Source: Petrolisthes cinctipes
Lineage: Eukaryota; Arthropoda; Malacostraca; Decapoda; Porcellanidae
Direction: 5' to 3'
NCBI GenBank assembly: GCA_033782935.1
Contig: JAWQEG010000414.1
Location: 253,001-317,000 of the forward strand
Length of the DNA: 64,000 nt
Positions within the stretch are counted from its first letter, which is position 1, and every line of letters starts with the position of its first letter. The position numbers and the translations under genes are program-made. Below, piece by piece: positions 1-13,080 of the stretch. The notes beneath the pieces are model-generated. The model saw only the letters and a program-made list of their open reading frames with translations. It did no database searches and was not told the origin of the DNA.

Positions 1-780
1 ATATTTTTGGGTACCAGAAGCGATCTGTACATGCCTACTCCGTGTTAATGTATTTTCAAAATACACTCCCAAAACATGCTGAAAATCGATATTTAAGGTG
101 CCCAAAGTCGATATGTGCATGCATCTTCTGTATCCGTTCATATCTCAAATTCAGGCTCAGAACACCCTAAAATTCGATTTATTTGGGTCCCAAAAGCAAT
201 GTGTACATGCATACTCAGTGTTAGAGTATTTTTAAAAATGCAGGCCCAAAACATGCTTAAAATCGATATTTTAGGTGCCCAAAGTCGATATGTGCATGCA
301 TATTCTGTACCCGTTTATATCTCAAATTCAGGCTCAAAACACCCGAAAATTCCATATTTTTGGGTCCCTTAAGCGATCTGTACATGCATACTCAGTGCTA
401 GAATGTTTTCAAAATATAGGCTCAAAACATGCTAAAAATCGATATTTTAGGTTTCCAAAGTCGATATGTGCATGTATCTTCTGTACCCGTTTATATCTAA
501 AATTCAGGCTCAAAACACCCGAAAATTCGATATTTTTGGGTCCCAAAAGCGATCTGTACATGTCTACTCCGAGGTAGAGTATTTTTTAAATACAGGCCCA
601 AAACATGCTAAAAATCGATATTTTAGGTGCCCAAAGTCGATATGTGCATGCATCTTCTGTACCCGTTTATATCTCAAATTCAGGCTCAAAACACCCGAAA
701 ATTCAATATTTTTGGGTCCCAGAAGCGATCTGTTCGTGCATACTCCGTGTTAGAGTGTTTTTGAAATACAGGCCCAAAAC

Positions 781-956
781 ATGCTGAAAATCGATATTTT
801 ATGTGCCCAAAGTCAATATGTGTATGCATCTTCTGTGCACGTGTATATCCTTAATTCAAGTTCAAAGCACCAGAAAATTCGATATTTTTGGGTCCCAAAA
901 GCGATCTGTACATGCCTATTCCTTGCTAGAATGTTTTCAAGATACAGGCCCAAAAC
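781..956 (+). repeat. Representative satellite monomer with two related halves
   Basis: This is one full monomer, used here to describe the unit. The first half begins at the ATG of ACATGCTGAAAATCGATATT and ends near CAAAGCACC; the second begins at AGAAAATTCGATATTTTTGG and ends at CAGGCCCAAAAC. Aligned by hand on the array consensus, the halves share about 60 of 87 positions. Shared blocks are AAAA(T)TCGATATTTT near the start, CATGC in the middle and CAGGCYCAAAACA at the end; the central third of each half is the least similar. The present unit therefore looks like a fixed dimer of an ancestral repeat of about 88 bp. This particular copy carries the variants GTGCCCAAAGTCAATATGTG and CACGTGTATATCC, which recur in other blocks. 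Confidence 0.85.
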
Positions 957-3900
957 ATGCTCAAAATCGATATTTTAAGTGCAAAAAGTCGATATGTGCA
1001 TGCATCCTCTGTACCCGGTTATATCCCAAATTCTGGCTCAAAACCCCCGAAAATTCGATATTTTTGGGTCCCAGAAGCGATCTGTACATGCCTACGTCGT
1101 GTTAGAGTATTTTCAAAATACAGGCCCAAAACATGCTCAAAATCGATATTTTAGGTGCCCAAAGTCGATATGTGCATGCATCTTCTGTATCCGTCTATAT
1201 CCCAAATTCAGGTTCAAAAAACCCGAAAATTCGGTATTTTTGGGTCCCTGAAGCGATCTGTACATGCCTACTCCTTGCTAGAATTTTTTAAGATACAAGC
1301 CCAAGACATGCTAAAAATCGATATTTTAGGTGCAAAAAGTCGATATGTGCATGCATCTTCTGTACCCGTTTATATCTCAAATTCAGGCTCAAAACACCCG
1401 AAAATTCCATATTTTTGGGTCCCTTAAGCGATCTGTACATGCATACTCAGTGCTAGAATGTTTTCAAAATATAGGCTCAAAACATGCTAAAAATCGATAT
1501 TTTAGGTGTCCAAAGTCGATATGTGCATGCATCTTCTGTACCCGTTTATATCTAAAATTCAGGCTCAAAACACCTAAAAAATCGATATTTTTGTGTCCCA
1601 GAAGCGATCTGTACATGTCTAAACCGTGCTATAGTATTTTCAAAATACAGGCCCAAAACATGCTCAAAATCGATATTTTAGGTGCCCAAAGTCGATATGT
1701 GCATGCATCTTCTGTACCCGTTTATATCTCAAATTCAGACTCAAAACACCCGAATATTCGATATTTTTGGGTCCCAAAAGCAATGTGTACATGCATACTC
1801 CGTGTTAGAGTATTTTCAAAATACAGGCCTAAAACATGCTAAAAATCGATATTTTAGCTTCCCAAAGTCAATATGTGTATGCATCTTCTGTACCCGTCTA
1901 TATCCCAAATTCATGTTCAAATCACTCGAAAATTCGATATTTTTGGGTCCCAGAAGCAATCTGTACATGCCTACTTCTTTCTAGAATGTTTTCAAGATAC
2001 AGACCCAAAACATGCTCAAAATCGATATTTTAGGTGCAAAAAGTCAATATGTGTATGCATCCTCTGTACCCGATTACATCCCAATTTCTGGCTCAAAACA
2101 CCCGAAAATTCGATATTTTTGGGTCCCAGAAGCGATATGTACATGCCTACTCAGTGCTAGAATATTTTTAAATTATACGCCGAATACATACTAAAAATAG
2201 ATATTTTGGGTGCCAAAGTCGATATGTGAATGCATCTTCTGTATCCGTTTATATCTCAAATTCAGGCTCAAAACACCCAAAAAATCTATATTTTTGTGTC
2301 CCAGAAGCGATCTGTACGTGCATACTCCGTGTTAGAGTGTATTTAAAATACAGGCCCAAAACATGCTGAAAATCGATATTTTATGTGCCCAAAGTCAATA
2401 TGTGTATGTATCTTCTGTACCCGTGTATATCCCTAATTCTGGTTCAAAACACCAGAAAATTCGATATATTTGGGTCCCAGAAGCGATCTGTACATGCCTA
2501 CCCAGTGCTAGAATATTTTCAAATTATACGCCCAAAACATACTAAAAATCGATATTTTGGGTGCCAAAGTCGATATGTGCATGCATCTTCTGTACCCGAT
2601 TATATCTCAAATTCAGGCTCAAAACACCCAAAAAATCGATATTTTTGTGTCCCAAAAGCGATCTGTACATGTCTACAGCGTGTTAGAGTATTTTAAAAAT
2701 ACAGGCTTAAAACATGCTCAAAATCGATATTTTGGGTGCCCAAAGTCGATATGTGCATGCATCTTTTGAATCCGTTCATATCTCAAATTCAGGCTCAGAA
2801 CACCCAAAAATTCGATTTATTTGGGTTCCAGAAGCGATTTGTACGTGTCTCCTCAGTGTTAGAGTATTTTAAAAATACAGGCCCAAAACATGCTCAAAAT
2901 CGATATTTTGGGTGCCCAAAGTCGATATGTGCATGCATCTTCTGTACCCGTTTATATCTCAAATTCAGACTCAAAACACCCGAATATTCGATATTTTTGG
3001 GTCCTAAAAGCAATGTGTACATGCATACTCCGTGTTAGAGTATTTTCAAAATATAGGCCTAAAACATGCACAAAATCGATATTTTGGGTGCCCAAAGTCG
3101 ATATGTGCATGCATCTTCTGTACCCGTTTATATCTCAAATTCAGACTCAAAACACCAGATAATTCGAATTTTTTGGGTCCCAGAAGCGATCTGTACATGC
3201 CTACTCAGTGCTAGAATGTTTTTAAAATAAAAGCTTAAAACATGCTATAAATCGATATTTTAGGTGTCCAAAGTCGATATGTGCATGTATCTTCTGTACC
3301 CGTTTATATCTCAAATTCAGGCTCAAAACACCCAAAAAATCTATATTTTTGTGTCCCAGTAATGATCTGTACATGCCTACTCCGTGTTAGAGTATTTTCA
3401 AAATACAGGACCAAAACATGCTCAAAATCGATATTTTAGGTGCCCAAAGTCGATATGTGCATGAATCTTCTGTATCTGTTTATATCTCAAATTCAGGCTC
3501 AAAACACCCGAAAATTCGATATTTTTGGGTCCCAGAAGCGATCTGTACATGCCTACTCCGTGTTAATGTATTTTCAAAATACAGGCCAAAAACATGCTGT
3601 AAATCGATATTTTAGCTGCCCAAAGTCAATATGTGTATGCATCTTCTGTACCCGTCTATATCCAAAATTCAGGTTCAAAACTCCAGAGAATTCGGTATTT
3701 TTGGGTCCCAGAAGCGATCTGTACATGCCTACTCCTTACTAGAATGTTTTCAAGATACAGACCCAAAACATGTTCAAAATCGATAATTTAAGTGCAAAAA
3801 GTCGATATGTGCATGCATCTTCTGTACCCGTTTATATTTCAAATTCAGGCTCAAAACTCCGAAAATTCGATATTTTTGGGTCCCTTAAGCAATCTGCACA

Positions 3901-6900
3901 TGCCTACTCAGTGCTAGAATGTTTTTAAAATACAGGCTTAAAACATGCTATAAATCGATATTTTAGGTGTCCAAAGTCGATATGTGCATGCATCTTCTGT
4001 ACCCGTTTATATCTCAAATTCAGGCTCAAAACACCCAAATAATCGATATTTTTGTGTCCCAGAAGCGATCTGTACATGTCTAGACCGTGTTAAAGTATTT
4101 TCAAAATACAGGCCCAATACATGCTCAAAATCGATATTTTAGGTGCTCAAAGTCGATATGTGCATGCATCTTCTGTATCCGTCTATATCCCAAATTCAGG
4201 TTCAAAACACCCGAAAATTCGATAATTTTGGGTCCCAGAAGCGATCTGTACATGCCTACTCCTTGCTAGAATGTTTTCAAGATACATACCCAAAACATGT
4301 TAAAAATCGATATTTTAAGTGCAAAAAGTCGATATGTGCATGCATCTTCTGTACCCGTTTATATCTCAAATTCAGGCTCAAAACTCCAAAAATTCAATTT
4401 TTTTGGGTCCCTTAAGGAATCTGCACATGCCTACTCAGTGCTAGAATATTTTTAAAATAAAAGCTTAAAACATGCTATAAATCGATATTTTAGGTGTCCA
4501 AAGTCGATATGTGCATGTATCTTCTGAACCCGTTTATATCTCAAATTCTGGCTCAAAACACACAAAAAATCTATATTTTTGTGTCCCAGTAATGATCTGT
4601 ACATGCCTACTCCGTGTTAATGTATTTTCAAAATACAGGCCCAAAACATACTGTAAATCGATATTTTAGCTGCCCAAAGTCAATATGTGTATGCATCTTC
4701 TGTACCCGTCTATATCCCAAATTCAGGTTCAAAACTCCAGAAAATTCGGTATTTTTGGGTCCCAGAAGCGATCTGCACATGCCTACTCCTTCGTAGAATG
4801 TTTTCAAGATACAGACCCAAAACATGATCAAAATCTATATTTTAGGTGCAAAAAGTCGATATGTGCATGCATCCTCTGTACCCGGTTATATCCCAAATTC
4901 TGGCTCAAAACACCCGAAAATTCGATATTTTTGGGTCCCAGAAGCGATCTGTACATGCCTACTCAGTGTTAGAATATTTTCAAATTATACGCCCAAAACA
5001 TACTAAAAATCGATATTTTGGCTGCCAAAGTCGATATGTGCATGCATCTTCTGTACCCGTTTATATCTCAAATTCAGGCTCAAAACACCCAAAAAATCGA
5101 TATATTTGTGTCCCAGAAGCGATCTGTACATGTCTAGACCGTGCTAAAGTATTTTCAAAATACAGGCCCATTACATGTTAAAAATCGATATTTTAGGTGC
5201 TCAAAGTCGATATGTGCATGCATCTTCTGTATCCGTCTATATCCCAAATTCAGGTTCAAAACACCCGAAAATTCGATAATTTCGGGTCCCAGAAGCGATC
5301 TGTACATGCCTACTCCTTGCTAGAATATTTCCAAGATACAGACCCAAAACATGTTCAAAATCGATAATTTAAGTGCAAAAAGTCGATATGTGCATGCATC
5401 TTCTGTACCCGTTTATATCTCAAATTCAGGCTCAAAACTCCGAAAATTCGATATTTTTGGGTCCCTTAAGCAATCTCCACATGCCTACTCAGTGCTAGAA
5501 TGTTTTTAAAATACAGGCTTAAAACATGCTATAAATCGATATTTTAGGTGTCCAAAGTCGATATGTGCATGCATCTTCTGTACCCGTTTATATCTCAAAT
5601 TCAGGCTCAAAACACCCAAATAATCGAAATTTTTGTGTCCCAGAAGCGATCTGTACGTGTCTACTCAGTGTTAGAGTATTTTAAAAATTCAGGCCCAAAA
5701 CATGCTCAAAATCGATATTTTGGGTGCTCAAACTCGATATGTGCATGCATCTTCTGTACCCGTTTATATCTCAAATTCAGGCTCAAAACACCCGAAAATT
5801 CAATGTTTTTGGGTCCCAGAAGCGACCTGTACATGCCTACTCCTTCGTAGAATGTTTTCAAGATACAGACCCAAAACATGCTTAAAATCGATATTTTAGG
5901 TGCAAAAAGTCGATATGTGCATGCATCCTCTGTACCCTGTTATATCCCAAATTCTGGCTCAAAACACCCAAAAAATCGATATTTTTGTGTCCCAGAAGCG
6001 ATCTGTACATGTCTACACCGTGCTATAGTATTTTCAAAATACAAGCCCAAAACATGCTCAAAATCGATATTTATGTGCCCAAAGTCGATATGTGCATGCA
6101 TCTTCTGTATCCGTTCATATCTCAAATTCAGGCTCAGAACACCCTAAAATTCGATTTATTTGGGTTCCAGAAGCGATTTGTACGTGTCTCCTCAGTGTTA
6201 GAGTATTTTAAAAATACAGGCCCAAAACATGCTCAAAATCGATATTTTGGGTGCCCAAAGTCGATATGTGCATGCATCTTCTGTACCCGTTTATATCTCA
6301 AATTCAGACTCAAAACACCCGAATATTCGATATTTTTGGGTCCCAAAAGCAATGTGTACATGCATACTCCGTGTTAGAGTATTTTCAAAATATAGGCCTA
6401 AAACATGCACAAAATCGATATTTTGAGTGCCCAAAGTCGATATGTGCATGCATCTTCTGTACCCGTTTATATCTCAAATTCAGACTCAAAACACCAGATA
6501 ATTCGAATTTTTTGGGTCCCAGAAGCGATCTGTACATGCCTACTCCTTGCTAGAATGTTTTCAAAATACATACCCAAAACATGTTAAAAATCGATATTTT
6601 AAGTGCAAAAAGTCGATATGTGCATGCATCTTCTGTACCCGTTTATATCTCAAATTCAGGCTCAAAACTCCAAAAATTCAATTTTTTTGGGTCCCTTAAG
6701 GAATCTGCACATGCCTACTCAGTGCTAGAATGTTTTTGTAATAAAAGCTTAAAACATGCTATAAATCGATATTTTAGGTGTCCAAAGTCGATATGTGCAT
6801 GTATCTTCTGAACCCGTTTATATCTCAAATTCAGGCTCAAAACACCCAAAAAATCTATATTTTTGTGTCCCAGTAACGATCTGTACATGCCTACTCCGTG

Positions 6901-9900
6901 TTAGAGTATTTTCAAAATACAGGCCCAAAACATGCTCAAAATCGATATTTTAGGTGCCCAAAGTCGATATGTGCATGAATCTTCTGTATCCGTTTATATC
7001 TCAAATTCAGGCTCAAAACACCCGAAAATTCGATATTTTTGGGTCCCAGAAGCGATCTGTACATGCCTACTCCGTGTTAATGTATTTTCAAAATACAGGC
7101 CCAAAACATGCTGTAAATCGATATTTTAGCTGCCCAAAGTCAATATGTGTATGTATCTTCTGTACCCGTCTATATCCCAAATTCAGGTTTAAAACTCCAG
7201 AGAATTCGGTATTTTTGGGTCCCAGAAGCGATCTGTACATGCCTACTCCTTGCTAGAATGTTTTCAAGATACAGACCCAAAACATGCTCAAAATCGATAT
7301 TTTAGGTGCAAAAAGTCGATATGTGCATGCAACCTCTGTACCCGGTTATATCCCAAATTATGGCTCAAAACCCCCGAAAATTCTATATTTTTGGGTCCCA
7401 GAAGCGATCTGTACATGCCTACTCAGTGCTAGAATATTTTCAAATTATACGCCCAAAACATACTAAAAATCGATATTTTGGGTGCCAAAGTCGATATGTG
7501 CATGCATCTTCTGTACCCGTTTATATCTTAAATTCAGCGTCAAAAAACCCGAAAATTCGATGTTTTTGGGTCCCAGAAGCGATCTGTACATGCCTACTCC
7601 TTGCTAGAATATTTCCAAGATACAGACCCAAAACATGTTCAAAATCGATATTTTAAGTGCAAAAAGTCGATATGTGCATGCATCTTCTGTACTCGTTTAT
7701 ATCTCAAATTCAGGCTCAAAACTCCGAAAATTCGATATTTTTGGGTCCCTTAAGCAATCTGCACATGCCTACTCAGTGCTAGAATGTTTTTAAAATACAG
7801 GCTTAAAACATGCTATAAATCGATATTTTAGGTGTCCAAAGTCGATATGTGCATGCATCTTCTGAACCCGTTTATATCTCAAATTCAGGCTCAAAACACC
7901 CAAAAAATCGATATTTTTGTGTCCCAGAAGCGATCTGTACATGCCTACACAGTGTTAGAGTATTTTCAAAATACAGGCCCAAAACATGCTCAAAATCGAT
8001 ATTTTAAGTGCCCAAAGTCGATATGTGCATGCATCTTCTGTACCCGTTTATATCTCAAATTCAGACTCAAAACACCCTAATATTCGATATTTTTGGGTCC
8101 CAAAAGCAATGAGTACATGCATACTCCGTGTTAGAGTATTTTCAAAATACAGGCCTAAAACATGCTGAAAATCGATATTTTAGATTCCCAAAGTCAATAT
8201 GTGTATGCATCTTCTGTACCCGTCTATATCCCAAATTCAGGTTCAAATCACTCGAAAATTCGGTATTTTTGGGTCCCAGCAGCGATCTGTACATGCCTAC
8301 TTCTTGCTAGAATGTTTTCAAGATACAGACCCAAAACATGCTAAAAATCGATATTTTAGGTTCAAAAAGTCGATATGTGCATGCATCCTCTGTACCCGGT
8401 TATATCCCAAATTCTGGCTCAAAACACTCGAAAATTTGATATTTTTCGGTCCCAGAAGCGATCTGTACATGCCTACTCAGTGCTAGAATATTTTCAAATT
8501 ATACGCCCAAAACATACTAAAAATCGATATTTTGGGTGCCAAAGTCGATATGTGGATGCATCTTCTGTACCCGTTTATATCTCAAATTCAGGCTCATAAC
8601 ACCCAAAAAATCGATATTCTTGTGTCCCAGAAGCGATCTGTACATGTCTAGACTGTGCTAAAGTATTTTCAAAATACAGGCCCAATACATGCTCAAAATC
8701 GATATTTTATGTGCTCAATGTCGATATGTGCATGCATCTTCTGTATCCGTCTATATCCCAAATTCAGGTTCAAAACACCCGAAAATTCGATAATTTTGGG
8801 TCCCAGAAGCGATCTGTACATGCCTACTCCTTGCTAGAATATTTTCAAGATACAGACCCAAAACATGTTCAAAATCGATATTTTAAGTGCAAAAAGTCGA
8901 TATGTGCATGCATCTTCTGTACTCGTTTATATCTCAAATTCAGGCTCAAAACTCCGAACATTCGATATTTTTGGGTCCCTTAAGCAATCTGCACATGCCT
9001 ACTCAGTGCTAGAATGTTTTTAAAATACCGGCTTAAAACATGCTATAAATCGATATTTTAGGTGTCCAAAGTCGATATGTGCATGCATCTTCTGAACCCG
9101 TTTATATCTCAAATTCAGGCTCAAAACACCCGAATATTCGATATTTTTGGGTCCCAGAAGCGATCTGTACATGTCTACACCGTGTTTGAGTATTTTCAAA
9201 ATACAGGCCCAAAACATGCTCAAAATCGATATTTTAGGTGCCCGAAGTCGATATGTGCATGCATCTTCTGTACCTGATCATATCTCAAATTCAGGCACAG
9301 AACAACCGAAAATTCGATTTATTTGGGTCCCAGAAGCGATCTGTACGTGTCTACTCCGTGTTAGAGTATTTTAAAAATGCAGGTTTAAAAACATGCTCAA
9401 AATCGATATTTTGGGTGCCCAAAGTCGATATGTGCATGCATCTTCTGTACCCGTTTATATCTCAAATTCAGACTCAAAACACCCGAATATTCGATATTTT
9501 TGGGTCCCAAAAGCCATCTGTACATGCATACTCCGTGTTAGAGTATTTTTAAAATACAGGCCTAAAACATGCTGTAAATCGATATTTTAGCTGCCCAAAG
9601 TCAATATGTGTATGCATCTTCTGTACCCGTCTATATCCCAAATTCAGGTTCAAAACACTCAAAAATTCGATATTTTTGAGTCCCAGAAGCAATCTGTACA
9701 TGCCTACTTCTTGCTAGAAAGTGTTCATGATACAGACCCAAAACATGCTCAAAATCGATATTTTAGGTGCAAAAAGTCGATATGTGCATGCATCTTCTGT
9801 ACCCGTTTATATCTCAAATTAGGGCTCAAAACACCCAAAAAATCGATATTTTTGTGTCCCAGAAGCGATCTGTACATGTCTACACCGTATTATAGTATTT

Positions 9901-12900
9901 TTAAAATACAGGCCCAAAACATGCTGAAAATCGATGTTTTAGGTGCCCAAAGTCAATATGTGCATGCATCTTCTGTACCCGTTCATATCTCAAATTCAGG
10001 CTGAGAACACCGGAAAATTCGATTTATTTGGGTCCCAGAAGCGATCTGTACGTGTCTACTCAGTGTTAGAGTATTTTCAAAATACAGGCCCAAAACATGC
10101 TCAAAATCGATATTTTGGGTGCCCAAAGTCGATATGTGCATGCATCTTCTGTACCCGTTTATATCTCAAATTCAGGCTCAAAACACCCGAAAATTCAATG
10201 TTTTTGGGTCCCAGAAGCGATCTGTACATGCCTACACCGTGCTATAGTATTTTCAAAATACAGGCCCAAAACATGCTCAAAATCGATATTTTAGGTGAAT
10301 AAGTCGATATGTGCATGCATCTTCTGTATCCGTTCATATCTCAAATTCAGGCTCAGAACACCCTAAAATTCGATTTATTTGGGTTCCAGAAGCGATCTGT
10401 ACGTGTCTACTCAGTGTTAGAGTATTTTAAAAATACAGGCCCAAAACATGCTCAAAATCGATATATTGGGTGCCCAAAGTCGATATGTGCATGCATCTTC
10501 TGTACCCGTTTATATTTCAAATTCAGACTCAAAACACCCGAATATTCGATATTTTTGATTCCCAAAAGCAATGTGTACATGCATACTCTGTTTTAGAGTA
10601 TTTTCAAAATACAGGCCTAAAACATGCTGAAAATCGATATTTTATAAGCCCAAACTCAATATGTGTATGCATCTTCTGTACCCGTCTATATCCCTAATTC
10701 TGGTTCAAAACACCAGAAAATTCGATATATTTGGGTCCCAGAAGCGATCTGTACATGCCTACTCATTGCTAGAATATTTTCAAATTTATACGCCCAAAAC
10801 ATACTAAAAATCGTTATTTTGGGTGCCAAAGTCGATATGTGCATGCAACTTCTGTACCCGTTTATATCTCAAATTAAGGCTCAAAACACCCAAAAAATCG
10901 ATATTTTTGTGTCCCAGAAGCGATCTGTACATGTCTACACCGTGCTATAGTATTCTCAAAATACAGGCCCAAAACATGCTCAAAATCGATATTTTAGGTG
11001 CCCAAAGTCGATATGTGCATGCATCTTCTGTATCCGTTCATATCTCAAATTCAGGCTCAGAACACCCTAAAATTCGATTTATTTGGGTTCCAGAAGCGAT
11101 CTGTACGTGTCTACTCAGTGTTAGAGTATTTTAAAAATACAGGCCCAAAACATACTCAAAATCGATATTTTGGGTGCCCAAAGTCGATATGTGCATGCAT
11201 CTTCTGTACCCGTTTATATCTCAAATTCAGACTCAAAACACCCGAATATTCGATATTTTTGGGTCCCAAAAGCAATGTGTACATGCATACTCTGTTTTAG
11301 AGTATTTTCAAAATACAGGCCTAAAACATGCTGAAAATCGATATTTTAGCACCCCAAAGTCAATATGTGTATGCATCTTCTGTACCCTTCTATATCCCAA
11401 ATTCAGATTCAAAACACTCAAAAAATCGATATTTTTGGGTCCCAGAAGCAATCTGTACATGCCTACTTCTTGCTAGAATTTTTTCAAGATACAGACCCAA
11501 AACATACTCAAAATCGATATTTTAGGTGCAAAAAGTAAGAAATGTGATTGCATCTTCTGTTCCCGTTTATATCTCAAATTCAGGCTCAAAACACCCAAAA
11601 AATCGATATTTTTGTGTCCCAGAAGCGATCTGTACATGTCTATACCGTGTTTGAGTATTTTCAAAATACAGGCCCAAAACATGCTCAAAATCGATATTTT
11701 AGGTGCCCGAAGTCGATATGTGCATGCATCTTCTGTACCCGTTTATATCTCAAATTCATTCTCAAAATACCCGAAAATTCGATATTTTTGGGTCCCAGAA
11801 GCGATCTGTACGTGTCTACTCAGTGTTAGAGTATTTTAAAAATTCAGGCCCAAAACATGCTCAAAATCGATATTTTGGGTGCCCAAAGTCGATATGTGCA
11901 TGCATCTTCTGTACCCGTTTATATCTCAAATTCATTCTCAAAACACCCTAAAATTCAATGTTTTTGGGTCCCAGAAGCGATCTGTACGTGCATACTCCGT
12001 GTTAGAGTGTTTTTAAAATACAGGCCCAAAACATGCTGAAAATCGATATTTTATGTGCCCAAAGTCAATATATGTATGCATCTTCTGTACCCGTGTATAT
12101 CCCTAATTCTAGTTCAAAACACCAGAAAATTCATTATATTTGGGTCCCAGAAGCGATCTGTACATGCCTACTCAGTGCTAGAATATTTTCAAATTATACG
12201 CCCAAAACATACTAAAAATCGATATTTTGGGTGCCAAAGTCGATATGTGCATGCATCTTCTGTACACGTTTATATCTCAAATTCAGGCTCAAAACACCCA
12301 AAAAATCGATATTTTTGTGTCCCAGAAGCGATCTGTACATGTCTACACCGTGCTATAGTATTTTCAAAATACAGGCCCAAAACATGCTCAAAATCGATAT
12401 TTTAGGTGCCCAAAGTCGATATGTGCATGCATCTTCTGCATCCGTTCATATCTCAAATTCAGGCTCAGAACACCCTAAAATTCGATTTATTTGGGTTCCA
12501 GTAGCGATCTGTACGTGTCTACTCAGTGTTAGAGTATTTTCAAAATATAGGCCTAAAACATGCTGAAAATCGATATTTTAGCTGCCCAAAGTCAATATGC
12601 GTATGCATCTTCTGTACCCGTCTATATCCCAAATTCAGATTCAAAACACTCAAAAATTCGATATTTTTGGGTCCCAGAAGCAATCTGTACATGCCTACTT
12701 CTTGCTAGAATGTTTTCAAGATACAGACCCAAAACATACTCAAAATCGATATTTTAGGTGCAAAAAGTCGAAATGTGCATGCATCTTCTGTACCCGATTA
12801 CATCTCAAATTAAGGCTCAGAACACCCGAAAATTCGATTTATTTGGGTCCCATAAGCGATCTGTACGTGTCTACTCAGTGTTAGAGTGTTTTAAAAATTT

Positions 12901-13080
12901 AGGCCCAAAACATGCTCAAAATCGATATTTTGGGTGCCCAAAGTCGATATGTGCATGCATCTTCTGTACCCGTTTATATCTCAAATTCAGGCTCAAAACA
13001 CCCGAAAATTCAATATTTTTGGGTCCCAGAAGCGATCTGTACGTGCATACTCCGTGTTAGAGTGTTTTTAAAATACAGGC

